Assembly: GCF_038443385.1 (NCBI RefSeq)
Contig: NZ_CP151726.1
Location: 1,488,001 to 1,552,000 of the forward strand
Direction of reading: 5' to 3'
Source of the DNA: Stieleria varia
Lineage (GTDB): Bacteria; Planctomycetota; Planctomycetia; Pirellulales; Pirellulaceae
DNA length: 64,000 nucleotides
Below, piece by piece: positions 43,173-52,504 of the stretch. Under the pieces are notes generated by a model. It was not told the DNA's origin and did no database searches. It was given only the letters and a program-made list of their open reading frames with translations. Position 1 is the first letter of the stretch. Every line of letters starts with the position of its first letter. A program made the position numbers and the translations under genes.

Positions 43173-44159
43173 ATGAAACCTCAATCTCGCTTCGCAATCG
43201 CGACCGGCTGTGCATTCCTTTTGGTGGCCCTTTTGGGCAACATGTCCGCCGGAGCACAGGATGCCACTCCCAAGCGAGCCGCCAAGCCGACAAAGAAACC
43301 GGATGTCTACGACGCGTCAGTTCCCAAACCCACTTTCTCTGACGTCCAATACGCAGAGCACGACCGCAACGTCATCGACTTTTGGAAAGCAGAGTCGGAT
43401 CAGCCAACCCCATTGGTATTCATCATTCATGGCGGCGGATGGACGGGTGGTTCCAAGGAGCGTGCACAGCGTTTTGCTGATGTTGCAAAACTGTTGGAAG
43501 CTGGCATTTCGGTCACGTCGCTGAACTATCGATACGTCAGTCAAGCCGATGGTTTGGAACCTCCGGTGCAAGCGCCACTGCACGATGCGGCACGAGCCTT
43601 GCAGTTCGTCCGTTCCAAAGCGGCCGAGTGGAACATCGACAAAGAACGCATCGGAGCCGCTGGCGGATCGGCGGGCGCATGTTCCAGCCTATGGCTCGCG
43701 TATCACGATGACTTGGCCGCGCCCGAAAGCGACGATGTCCTCACGCGTGAATCCACTCGCCTCTGGTGTGCCGCGGTCACCGGTGCACAAACCAGTTTGG
43801 ACCCCAAGCAAATGAAGGATTGGACACCCAACAGTCGCTACGGTGGCCACGCATTTGGACTGAAAAACTTCGCTGATTTCCTGGCCAAGCGAGACTCCAT
43901 TGAGCCATGGATCGCCGAGTATTCACCCTACGCATTGGTCAGCAAGGACGACCCACCGGTATACTTGATCTACTCAGCCCCGCCCGCGTTGGGGCAAAAT
44001 CAAAAAGACCCCACGCACACCAGCAACTTCGGCGTCAAGCTGCAGGAGCATTGCGAGGAGATCGGAGTGGAGTGCCAACTGGTCTATCCCGGGGCGAAGA
44101 ACGTGCAGTACCAGACGCCAACGGAGTACTTGATCGCTACGCTGAAAGAGTCCCGGTAA
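43173..44159 (+). CDS. Secreted alpha/beta hydrolase (BD-FAE/HSL-like esterase)
   Basis: 328 residues from the ATG at 43173, which gives a signal peptide (MKPQSRFAIATGCAFLLVA, cleavage near AGAQD). The oxyanion motif is HGGGWTGGSK, and the nucleophile region is GAAGGSAGACSSLWLA, with Ser in GGSAG. The acid residue is probably in KDDPPVYLIY. The final His of the triad is not clear: the usual GxxHG segment reads PGAKNVQY. Either the His is replaced or the alignment is shifted, so activity is uncertain. The gene is followed by the copy-B MITE. Confidence 0.85.
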   Translation: MKPQSRFAIATGCAFLLVALLGNMSAGAQDATPKRAAKPTKKPDVYDASVPKPTFSDVQYAEHDRNVIDFWKAESDQPTPLVFIIHGGGWTGGSKERAQRFADVAKLLEAGISVTSLNYRYVSQADGLEPPVQAPLHDAARALQFVRSKAAEWNIDKERIGAAGGSAGACSSLWLAYHDDLAAPESDDVLTRESTRLWCAAVTGAQTSLDPKQMKDWTPNSRYGGHAFGLKNFADFLAKRDSIEPWIAEYSPYALVSKDDPPVYLIYSAPPALGQNQKDPTHTSNFGVKLQEHCEEIGVECQLVYPGAKNVQYQTPTEYLIATLKESR

Positions 44160-44281
44160 GCGAGGTGAGTTCGCGAAATGCAGTGCAACGTCTGCACTGA
44201 ACTGGACGCTTACGCGTTGCGGCGCATTGCGTTTGGTAGCGTCATACGTTCTCGGTTCGTTGAGCCGACGGGGATAGCCCG

Positions 44282-44506
44282 GGCTGTTCAAAATTTGGAG
44301 TTGACATTGTTTTTTCAGTCCATGTTTTTGTTCCATGCATCGCAATCAAAGTGAGCCTCAGGCGCTAGCCGTGGGCCGGCACCACAATCCGCCTCAGGCC
44401 CACGGCTAGCGCCTGAGGCTCACTGGGGCCACCAGCTGCGCCGGCAGTAGGGACATAAACTTGCGCAAACCCAAAAAGACACAACACCAAACGTTGATCA
44501 GCCCAG
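44282..44506. mobile_element. MITE-like palindromic element, copy B
   Basis: Highly similar to copy A at 16480-16706 over its full length, in the same orientation. The internal palindrome is perfect here (GTGAGCCTCAGGCGCTAGCC... with CGCCTGAGGCTCAC). The outer ends (TTCAAAATTTGG and CCAAACGTTGATCA) are slightly degenerate. It lies between the hydrolase gene and the exporter operon, which converge on it. Confidence 0.85.
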
Positions 44507-44525
44507 CGCTAGCCCGGATTGTCCA

Positions 44526-46694
44526 TCAGCCGACGTGGCGGAGGGCTTCGATGGGGTTCATGGCAGCGGCACGGATCGCGGGGTAGATGCCGAAGATGAC
44601 CCCGACGGTCACGCTGATCCCAAATGCGACCGGGATCGACCATGGCAAGATGACCGGTTCCATCGATTGGACGGTGTCGGGCAGCGATTTCATCATCTCG
44701 GGGAACGACTGCGTGACGACCCAGCGGATGCCCTGCAGCATCTTGTTGCAAGTCAATCCACCCAGAATTCCGGTGATACCGCCGCCTACGGAGAGCAAGA
44801 CCGTTTCGATCAAGAACTGACGCGTCACGTCGCGTTTTCGGGCACCAAGCGCTCGGCGAATTCCGATCTCACGAGTTCGTTCGGTCACCGTCGCCAGCAT
44901 GATGTTCATGATGCCGATACCGCCGACCAGCAGCGAGATGCTGGCCAGCAACGCCATCATCGCCATGAACATCAGTCTTGTGTTGCGGGCTTGCTGTAGC
45001 AGTTCCAGTGGAACGCCGATCATGTAGTCTTCGAACATATGCGTTCGATCCAGTGCCTGCTTGATCGCTTGCCCCGTCGTGATCGCTTCGTCCTGGTCCT
45101 TGAGCCTGAGCACGATTTGGGAAACCGCCCGACCGCCGTTGTTACCCGTTGAATAGGTTTCGCCGAATCGGGTCCAATACGTTTCCAATGGGATGTAGAC
45201 ATTGTCTGAAAAATCCTGGCCACTGGTCGTGCCTTTGACTTGTTCCAGCTCCGCACGTGTGGCGACGACACCGACGACTTTGAAAAAGTCATCGATGACA
45301 TGGATCGACTTGCCGATCGGGTCCACGTGTCGAAACAACTCTCTCGCTACCGTTTGATCCAGCACACAAACGTTGGCACGTTTCGCTCCGTCGCTGGGCA
45401 ATAGAAAACGGCCATCGACCATCTTCAGCGAATACAAGTCTTTGTATTCAGGCGTGCACGCGTTGATCTCGCCTTCCACCTTGCGATCCAGGTAGCGAAA
45501 CTCTCGTCCGGTTCGACGATACAGCGGAATCACCATGGAAACCGACGGAATGGTTTCTCTGAGGTGATAACAGTCTTCTTCGGTAAGACCGTAGTAGTAA
45601 ACCTTGCGGCCTTGAAGCTGATCGCCCGAGGGCCGTGAAGTGGTCAGGATGATGTTGTTGGCGCCGAGTTCTTCGATCTGCTGGTTCGCTTTGGCCGCGA
45701 TGCCTTCGCTGATCGCCAGCAACCAGATCACGCTGGCCACACCGATGAAGATACCCAGCACGGTCAACATCGATCGCAGTGGATGCATCAACAGTGTCTT
45801 CATGCCCACGCGTATGTCGCGCAAACGCAAACGCAGGGTGGATGGGCGGCCCCGTCGCGGCGTCGTCAAGACTTTGTGGACGTCGGAGTCAGGCGGTTGC
45901 TCGTCGCTGGGCTGACTCGGCGGCAGCAGACGGAGATCCGATTCGATCACGCCGTCACGTAGTCGCACGATCCGTCGCGCCCGCTGGGCGACTTCTTCCT
46001 CGTGGGTAACCATGACGATCGTGCAACCGTCGCGGTTGAGCCGATCAAAGAGTTCCAAGATCTCTTCGGTCGTGGTCGTATCCAGATTCCCTGTGGCTTC
46101 GTCGGCCAAGATGAACTCGGGGCTATTGACCAAGCTGCGTGCAATGCCTGCGCGTTGTTGCTGGCCTCCAGAAAGTTCCGTCGGCCGGTGATCGCTGCGT
46201 TGACCCAGACCGACCAGATTCACCAGCTGCAATGTGCGGGCGCGGTCGTCACGCGACATGCCGCCGTTGTAGGCAAGCGGGACCTCGATGTTTTCCACCA
46301 CATCCAATTGTGGCAGCAGATTGTACGCTTGAAAGACGAATCCGATCCGCTTTGCACGAATCGCGGACAGCTGATCGTCGCTCAGCTTGGCGACGTCTTC
46401 GTCACCAATGAAATAGTGACCACCGGTCGGTGAATCGAGGCCACCGAGCAAATTCAACAGGGTGCTTTTGCCGCTGCCTGAGGGGCCCATGATAGCGACG
46501 TAATCACCACGCGGCACATCCAGATCGATTCCCTTGAGCACCTGCAAGGATTCCGAGCCGATCTTGTAGGCTTTTTCCAGTCCGCGGATCCGCAAAGCGG
46601 GCGTAGACGAAACTGCGGTCGGAGCCAAGCAAGCCACATCATTGGACGTGTTGTCGTGAATGGATTCTTCGGCAGGCGGAAGCGTAGCGGACAT
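44526..46694 (-). CDS. MacB-type ABC transporter, ATPase and permease in one chain
   Basis: 722 residues from the ATG at 46694; an earlier in-frame start gives an implausible leader. The ATPase domain (about 30-260) has GPSGSGKST, LSGGQQQR and FILADEATGNLD (DEAT in place of the common DEPT). The MacB-type permease follows: one helix near 310, a periplasmic domain, and three C-terminal helices (MALLASISLLVGGIGIMN, IGIRRALGARKRDV). MacB pumps use ATP to drive export of a substrate taken up in the periplasm. Genes for an HlyD-like adaptor and a TolC-like channel lie directly upstream on the same strand. Confidence 0.93.
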   Translation of the reverse strand: MSATLPPAEESIHDNTSNDVACLAPTAVSSTPALRIRGLEKAYKIGSESLQVLKGIDLDVPRGDYVAIMGPSGSGKSTLLNLLGGLDSPTGGHYFIGDEDVAKLSDDQLSAIRAKRIGFVFQAYNLLPQLDVVENIEVPLAYNGGMSRDDRARTLQLVNLVGLGQRSDHRPTELSGGQQQRAGIARSLVNSPEFILADEATGNLDTTTTEEILELFDRLNRDGCTIVMVTHEEEVAQRARRIVRLRDGVIESDLRLLPPSQPSDEQPPDSDVHKVLTTPRRGRPSTLRLRLRDIRVGMKTLLMHPLRSMLTVLGIFIGVASVIWLLAISEGIAAKANQQIEELGANNIILTTSRPSGDQLQGRKVYYYGLTEEDCYHLRETIPSVSMVIPLYRRTGREFRYLDRKVEGEINACTPEYKDLYSLKMVDGRFLLPSDGAKRANVCVLDQTVARELFRHVDPIGKSIHVIDDFFKVVGVVATRAELEQVKGTTSGQDFSDNVYIPLETYWTRFGETYSTGNNGGRAVSQIVLRLKDQDEAITTGQAIKQALDRTHMFEDYMIGVPLELLQQARNTRLMFMAMMALLASISLLVGGIGIMNIMLATVTERTREIGIRRALGARKRDVTRQFLIETVLLSVGGGITGILGGLTCNKMLQGIRWVVTQSFPEMMKSLPDTVQSMEPVILPWSIPVAFGISVTVGVIFGIYPAIRAAAMNPIEALRHVG

Positions 46695-46841
46695 CAGTCC
46701 CGATGCGGTGAAAGTGGACGGTGTAATGCCGGGCAAATGAGACCGGGCAAATGAGACCGGGCAATGGTTGTTGGCCATGGTTATAGGCCATGCGTAAGGC
46801 CCGGCCGCTGACGCGTTGCGGGGCACTCCATCAACATGGTG

Positions 46842-48302
46842 CTAAGCCTGTACGGGCAGGTCCAACGCTTCCTGAATCTCTGGTTCGGATAGATTCATGA
46901 TGACTTCGTCACGGTCGCTCAATCCGCTTAAGATGATCACGTCGGTCTCGTTGGCATCGCCGATCTCGATCTCTCGGGTTGCGACTGAACCATCAGGTGA
47001 CGCGACTCCGCAAAAGAATCGCCCGTTGCGTTCGATCACCGACTCGATCGGCAGTTGCAACGCCTCGTCGATCTTCTGCACCAAAATCTTCACCTCGGAG
47101 GTCATCCCGGGGCGCAAGTCCCGCGGGGGCGAATCGATCTCGATTGCCACTTCGTACTCTTTGACGTGATCCATGTACACGCTGACGGCGGGCAACGGAT
47201 ACTCGCTGACTTCGGTGACCTTGCCCACGAGCACTTCCTCGGGCATCGCATCGAGCAGCAACTCCGCTCGCAAGCCTGGCCGGACATGTGAAATTCGCGA
47301 CTCGTGAACCTTGGCGATCACACGCATTTTGCTCGGATCGGGCAAGTTGATGATGACCTGGCGTTCACGCACCGGAACGCCTTCTTCGATCAACACGGTC
47401 GTTGAGGAACGCGTGGCTCGATTGGCGTAAACGACTTGTCCGGCAGTGGGAGCAACGATCTGGCAGTGAGCAATCTGTGTCTCGATCTCGGCTAGCTGCA
47501 GCTTATCGAGCTTCCAAGTCTTTTCTCTCGCGTCCAATCGAGCCTCGGCGGTCTTGATGTTCGCATTGAGCTGGGTCAGCATCTTTTGGCGACTGTAGGT
47601 CTGCATCACCTCAAGCTTGGTCTCGGCAACGGTCAACTCTTTGCGTGCTTTCTCGACAGCAAACGTGTCGGCTTCCAATTGCGCTTCGGGGATGTAGCCT
47701 CGCTGGGCCAAACGCTTGCTGTAGATCAAGTACTCTTCCGCGCGACGCAGGTTCTCGCGGGCGACGAAGATGTCACTCTCCTGCTGGACGACTTGTTCCT
47801 TGTACGTTCCGTCGGCGTACTCCTCCAGGGCCAAGCGAGCCGCGTCACGATTCGCTTCGGCTTCGATGACTGCCGATTCGCTGTTGCTGCAGACGATCTG
47901 TTGCTGGATCAATTGCGTTTGCAATGCGGAATCGTCCAAGCGGACCAAGAAATCACCTTTCTCGACCCAAGTTCCTTCGGGCACAATCTGGAGAATGTTG
48001 ATGCCCGCCGAACCACGCGAGCTGACTTCGCAACGCACCTCGACGTTGCTGGAACTCTCGATCTCTCCACGTTCCAGCACAACATGGTGAAACGCATCGA
48101 GAACCGGACGCGTTGTCAGAAAGTCGAGCGTTGTTTTTTCGGCAAAGAAGCTCGAGAGCAGTCCGGTGACAGTCCCGAACGCCAACTGTGCACCGACCGC
48201 CATGAACGCGATCACACTGCAACACAGCACCAACGTAGACGATACCGAACCCGCACGATCGATACGGCGAGTTCGAGTCTGAGGGAAGGATTGAGTCGTC
48301 AT
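46842..48302 (-). CDS. HlyD-like periplasmic adaptor of the MacB exporter
   Basis: 486 residues from the ATG at 48302. An N-terminal membrane anchor (about 20-50) is followed by a half-lipoyl segment (GINILQIVPEGTWVEKGDFLVRLD), a long coiled-coil hairpin (about 130-260), the second half-lipoyl (QIVAPTAGQVVYANRA), a beta-barrel (VIAKVHESRISHVRPG) and a membrane-proximal part. This is the usual membrane-fusion adaptor. Middle gene of the tripartite exporter, about 150 bases before macB. A REP-like fragment (GGCCGCTGACGCGTTGCGG) lies in that gap. Confidence 0.92.
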   Translation of the reverse strand: MTTQSFPQTRTRRIDRAGSVSSTLVLCCSVIAFMAVGAQLAFGTVTGLLSSFFAEKTTLDFLTTRPVLDAFHHVVLERGEIESSSNVEVRCEVSSRGSAGINILQIVPEGTWVEKGDFLVRLDDSALQTQLIQQQIVCSNSESAVIEAEANRDAARLALEEYADGTYKEQVVQQESDIFVARENLRRAEEYLIYSKRLAQRGYIPEAQLEADTFAVEKARKELTVAETKLEVMQTYSRQKMLTQLNANIKTAEARLDAREKTWKLDKLQLAEIETQIAHCQIVAPTAGQVVYANRATRSSTTVLIEEGVPVRERQVIINLPDPSKMRVIAKVHESRISHVRPGLRAELLLDAMPEEVLVGKVTEVSEYPLPAVSVYMDHVKEYEVAIEIDSPPRDLRPGMTSEVKILVQKIDEALQLPIESVIERNGRFFCGVASPDGSVATREIEIGDANETDVIILSGLSDRDEVIMNLSEPEIQEALDLPVQA

Positions 48303-48582
48303 CACGTCATCCAAACCGGCCGGAAAGCCGTTTGCGATTGAGTTAGGCGGGTGAGCTTGTGATCGCTCTATTTATGGCGGGACGACCTCTGGGACTGACC
48401 CGCGATCACAGCGATGGCTGAATCGTGGATGCACCTGGAGAGGTCGATTTTTTTCGGAGCCAACGGGGGTTGTGGCAAAGGGGGGAAACAGATGTTTCCA
48501 GGTAGGCGACGTCATTCTATTCGACCGGCCGGCCCGTGTCATCTCCGAACAATACCGAATCACGAGGCAAAATCCGACGAGT

Positions 48583-51321
48583 TCAGTCCGAGTCACGCAG
48601 ATTCTGAGGGTCTCGCAAGAGTTGCGAGAAGTCCGGTTCCTGCGGCAATTGGCCGCTCTGGGCGTCGATCAACGAACGCAGATCACCCATGAGCCCCGAC
48701 TGGGGCCGGTCCAACGCCAGATCTTCGTCGTCGGTGCCTCCACCGTCCCCGTCCCCATCGTCTGCTTCCGGGAGACCCGGAACCAAGTTTTCCAGCATCA
48801 AGTCGGTGCCCGACTCGGTACCCGACTCGGTGCCCGACTGCGACGATTCGCCCGATGGGTCGATCCACATTCCGACCGGATCGAGCTGCATGGTTCCCAT
48901 TTCGAAATCCAGCACCATTCGCAGCACTTTGTTTGCCACCCAAACATTGAGAAAATCGTTTTGCGCGTCCAGCAAATCCGTCAAAGCGGAGACCAAGTCA
49001 CGGGCCGCGGTGGGTGAAGTCCCGCCGACTCTGGCATCCTTGGGAGGCGGATTGAGTTTCAAACGTGCGATGTCGACTTGCGCAATCGCGACTTGGACCG
49101 CCGTCCGTCGGACTTCCAAGTTGATCTCGCTCAGGGCGATGACACGGAGCGTATTGCGGATGCTTTGCGCCACCCGATCGGAGAAAAGAATGTAGTCGCG
49201 TCGGGCTCTCTGGTAGTTCAACAACGCCACGCGATAGTCGTTTCGTTCAGCAAGCCTGGCGGTTGGTGTGTCGAACTGGATTCCGAATCGCAAACGACTG
49301 CGATCCGAGTCGAATTTTAGTACGTTGTCCGGCTTGGTACCCAATTGACCATCGATCACGACGTCCAAGTCGCTTTCCAATTGATCGGCGGTGAACTCAA
49401 TCTTGCGGTACACGTCGACGAGATTGGCGCGTGCATTCATCCAATCCAGTCGATGGACTCTCGCGATCTCGATCGCTTCGTCGGACTCGATTTCAGTGTC
49501 GTCGATCGAGATGTCCTGCAATCGCACTTCGGCGCGTACGAGTGACAGTTCTAGCAGTAAGTCTGAAAGATTTGTCGCCAAACCACTCAGCGATTTCCAG
49601 CGTGCTCGCAGCGGAGTGTCAGGGGCGTTGCTTGCGTCGATCTGATCGCCGTCCACTGCATCACTCTCATTACGTTCGCCGTCAGCACCTTCGGCTTCGA
49701 TGATGGGCTCGGGCAATTCGTTTTCGGTGACTTGGGCAGGCGATGGAACGTACTCGCTCTCGATCTCTTGCAACACGCTGGCAAGTGCGTTGCTGACGTC
49801 GGGCAACCGTGTCTTCAACAGCTTGTTGTTTTCGGCGAGACGTTGCTTGTCGTAGACGCGACGATCGACATCGGCACCTATCTTTTCGACTTTCTCGCGG
49901 ACACGTTCCAATTGTTGAGCGCGACGCATCAAGGATCGATCCAGGATACTCATGTCATCTTGAGCGATCTCGATTTGCTCACGAATCGGGTCGGCAAATT
50001 CACGCAGCTTGGCTTGGGCTTGATCGAGCAATTCGGTTTGGGGGTTTTCCCGTTGCATGCGAATCAACGACAGGACATTTTCCAGCTCGTTTTGGATTTC
50101 TGTCAGGTCGGGGTCGATCAAGACGAATTCGTCGAGAAGCGTGTCTTGAACGACGAGTTCCAATTGCGGCGGCAACCCCAGAGCAACTTTGTATGCGTCC
50201 AATCGGGTCTGATAGGCTGCGTTGGCGGTCAGCAGACTGCTCTGCGCGTTGAGCAAGGCTTGGCGCGCCTGGTCGACTTGCAATCGACTGTTGATCCGGT
50301 TGGCGTCAAAGGCGGCCTCTAGTTGAGCAAGGCTGTCGCGAAGCGCCGCGATGTTGGCAACGCGGTTACGAATCTCCTGCTGGTCTTGTAACAACCCCAG
50401 GTATCCGCCAGCGGACGGTGCCCCGCTAAGACCGCTGGGCGCACCGGCAATCAACCCCAGGCCTGCTTGACCCACGTTATTGCCCGTCGAAGGGCCTGGC
50501 CCAGAATCGCGACCACTGACGGTTTCGACAAAGAATCCTTGGCGAAACTGTTCCATTTGTCGAACGTTGGCCAGCAGATTTCTTTCTTCTTGGGTCAATT
50601 GTTCCAACACGCGTGCGCGACCACCGTTTCGCAGCAGCGGCTGGATGATGCTGAAGTCGATCGACGAAGTGAACAGATCGGAATCCGTTCCCCAAAAATC
50701 CCAGATCAGCGAGTTAGCAAAACCGACCACGATCTCACCGCCGGTCGCGGTCAAACGCTGAGCGCCGGCGAAGGAGTTCACGGCCAACGGGCTCGTCGCG
50801 CCGACGTCTCTGCCTCGGAATACTTGCTGCAGTCCCGTTCCGGCAAAGAATTGATGGTCGAATCGAAAACGCTGAAAGGAAACGTCCAATGCGGAGAGGT
50901 ACAGGTTCTCCAGATTGGTTTGATACTCGCGCGAATTCAGTCTTGCCACACGCACCGCGTCGCGCATGGTCAACTCCACGACGCCCTGTTCGTTGATCGG
51001 CAAGGCCTGTATCCAATCGGGATTCTCGACGTGACCGACGCGGCCATACTTGTCCCACCCGTCGTACCCGGACTTGCCGTCGACGCAGTGCATCAAGGCG
51101 TGTGATTTTGGGTCGTCGGGAGGAATCGGCGGACAATCAATGCTGTTGGGATCGGCCAGTCGCGACAGAGGGTTCGCGCGGACGGAGCCGTTGTCAAAGT
51201 AGCCCCCCTTTTCGGCAACCAGATAGGCTGCTTCCTGGTCAGCTTGCATACGATGCCATCGACGGGAACACGCCGGCAGCAGAGTGAGACAACACAGCAC
51301 AGCGACGCACCAGAATCGCAT
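48583..51321 (-). CDS. Oversized TolC-like outer-membrane lipoprotein
   Basis: About 912 residues from the ATG at 51321, roughly twice E. coli TolC; starts at 51351 or 51396 are also possible. The signal ends in a lipobox (CLTLLPACS), so it is probably a lipid-anchored channel. TolC-type helical repeats are visible at about 110-300 (VELTMRDAVRVARLNSREYQTNLENLYL) and at about 700-850 (YRVALLNYQRARRDYIL), with a long charged coiled-coil insert between them. The C-terminus is Asp/Glu/Gly rich with repeated SGTESGTESGTD. It partners the adaptor and MacB genes downstream. Confidence 0.9.
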   Translation of the reverse strand: MRFWCVAVLCCLTLLPACSRRWHRMQADQEAAYLVAEKGGYFDNGSVRANPLSRLADPNSIDCPPIPPDDPKSHALMHCVDGKSGYDGWDKYGRVGHVENPDWIQALPINEQGVVELTMRDAVRVARLNSREYQTNLENLYLSALDVSFQRFRFDHQFFAGTGLQQVFRGRDVGATSPLAVNSFAGAQRLTATGGEIVVGFANSLIWDFWGTDSDLFTSSIDFSIIQPLLRNGGRARVLEQLTQEERNLLANVRQMEQFRQGFFVETVSGRDSGPGPSTGNNVGQAGLGLIAGAPSGLSGAPSAGGYLGLLQDQQEIRNRVANIAALRDSLAQLEAAFDANRINSRLQVDQARQALLNAQSSLLTANAAYQTRLDAYKVALGLPPQLELVVQDTLLDEFVLIDPDLTEIQNELENVLSLIRMQRENPQTELLDQAQAKLREFADPIREQIEIAQDDMSILDRSLMRRAQQLERVREKVEKIGADVDRRVYDKQRLAENNKLLKTRLPDVSNALASVLQEIESEYVPSPAQVTENELPEPIIEAEGADGERNESDAVDGDQIDASNAPDTPLRARWKSLSGLATNLSDLLLELSLVRAEVRLQDISIDDTEIESDEAIEIARVHRLDWMNARANLVDVYRKIEFTADQLESDLDVVIDGQLGTKPDNVLKFDSDRSRLRFGIQFDTPTARLAERNDYRVALLNYQRARRDYILFSDRVAQSIRNTLRVIALSEINLEVRRTAVQVAIAQVDIARLKLNPPPKDARVGGTSPTAARDLVSALTDLLDAQNDFLNVWVANKVLRMVLDFEMGTMQLDPVGMWIDPSGESSQSGTESGTESGTDLMLENLVPGLPEADDGDGDGGGTDDEDLALDRPQSGLMGDLRSLIDAQSGQLPQEPDFSQLLRDPQNLRDSD

Positions 51322-51520
51322 TTCGTTCTGTGGGAAATGCTGTCGCCGCATGCCGTCGTTGGTCTCAGAGGTGGGTTCGAAACAATGTCCCATCAAGGTG
51401 GGCAGGTGCCACTGCGCGGACCTTCATCGCACTGGCTTGTTCAGAACTGGATCGGCACATCGGGGGAACGATCATGAGGATTGTTTCGGATGTGCGGGCG
51501 ATCGGCAGCGGATGCCGACG

Positions 51521-52267
51521 TCATTGAGACGTTCGCTGAGGAAACGCCGCGGGTTGACCGTAGTAGGGCGGATGAAACCCGGCGCGGACCGCCAACAGAA
51601 TGGCCTTTCCGTGCAAATGCTCGGGGCCATGGGTGTAGTCCCATTCGAGACGCTCCTCATATTTCAGGATTCTCAAACGGGCTTCCGGGTCCGTCGCCCA
51701 CCGGGCCAGTTGATTGGGACGAAAGTAATTGATCACCGCGTCGGCTGTTTCGCTCACCGGATCATTGCTGTCGCATCCGGGCTCTTGGTCGCTGCCCGGA
51801 TCCTCGGTCGTGTGGACTTCCACGTACAGCATTCCGTCGGGGCGAAGTCCATCGGCGAGTTTTTGCCACAGGGCTTTTGCGTCCTCGGCCGGAATGTGAT
51901 CCAGCACCGTGGTCGCCACGATCGCCGCGTGACTGCCGGGGGGGACATCGACCTGCCGAACGTCGGCGACCTGAGTTGTGACCCGCTGGTCCACCCCCGC
52001 GTTCCGAGCACGCTGCATGATTCGATCGAGCCCCCGTTGGCTCAGATCGACTGCTTTGACGAGAAACCCTGCTTTGGCGAGCGCTATCGTGTCGCGTCCG
52101 GCGCCGGCTCCCAGATCAATCGCATGAGAAATGTTTTGCTGCTGGTCCAAGACACGCCGACCGATGACTTGTCTCAGATAGGCGGCGATCGGTGCCGAGG
52201 GAACGTCGCCATAGGCAATTTCGTCGCGATCGTAGGGCTCAAAGAATGGGTCTGCGGTATCATGCAT
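51521..52267 (-). CDS. SAM-dependent class I methyltransferase (TehB-like fold)
   Basis: 248 residues from the ATG at 52267 (MHDTADPFFEPY). Motif I is AIDLGAGAGRDTIALA, motif II ends in VKAVDLS and motif IV is AAIVATTVLDHIP. The N-terminus resembles small-molecule methyltransferases of the tellurite-resistance TehB type. The substrate is unknown. It is divergent from the DUF1549-like gene, with about 240 bases between the starts. Confidence 0.85.
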   Translation of the reverse strand: MHDTADPFFEPYDRDEIAYGDVPSAPIAAYLRQVIGRRVLDQQQNISHAIDLGAGAGRDTIALAKAGFLVKAVDLSQRGLDRIMQRARNAGVDQRVTTQVADVRQVDVPPGSHAAIVATTVLDHIPAEDAKALWQKLADGLRPDGMLYVEVHTTEDPGSDQEPGCDSNDPVSETADAVINYFRPNQLARWATDPEARLRILKYEERLEWDYTHGPEHLHGKAILLAVRAGFHPPYYGQPAAFPQRTSQ

Positions 52268-52504
52268 TACGAGCGACAACTGCCTTGGAAAGTTGAAAAC
52301 GGAACGTTACAGATTTTGTTTTACGACATCGAGGCCACGAAAAACCACTGCCGTAGCGTTTACCGCAAAGAATTCGACGATTTTCATTGTGATCCACGAT
52401 TTCTAGAAAGTTTTCTTGAGTTCCATGCCAAGTAACGCAGCAAGGATGCGAATCAAATAAGGTGTTGTCAGACCCCAAGCCAACCGAAAACAAGCCGTGA
52501 GAAG

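Noticed and set aside
51284..52435. Long + strand open frame across the TolC start and methyltransferase
   Set aside because: Antisense to two well-supported genes, no recognisable domain.
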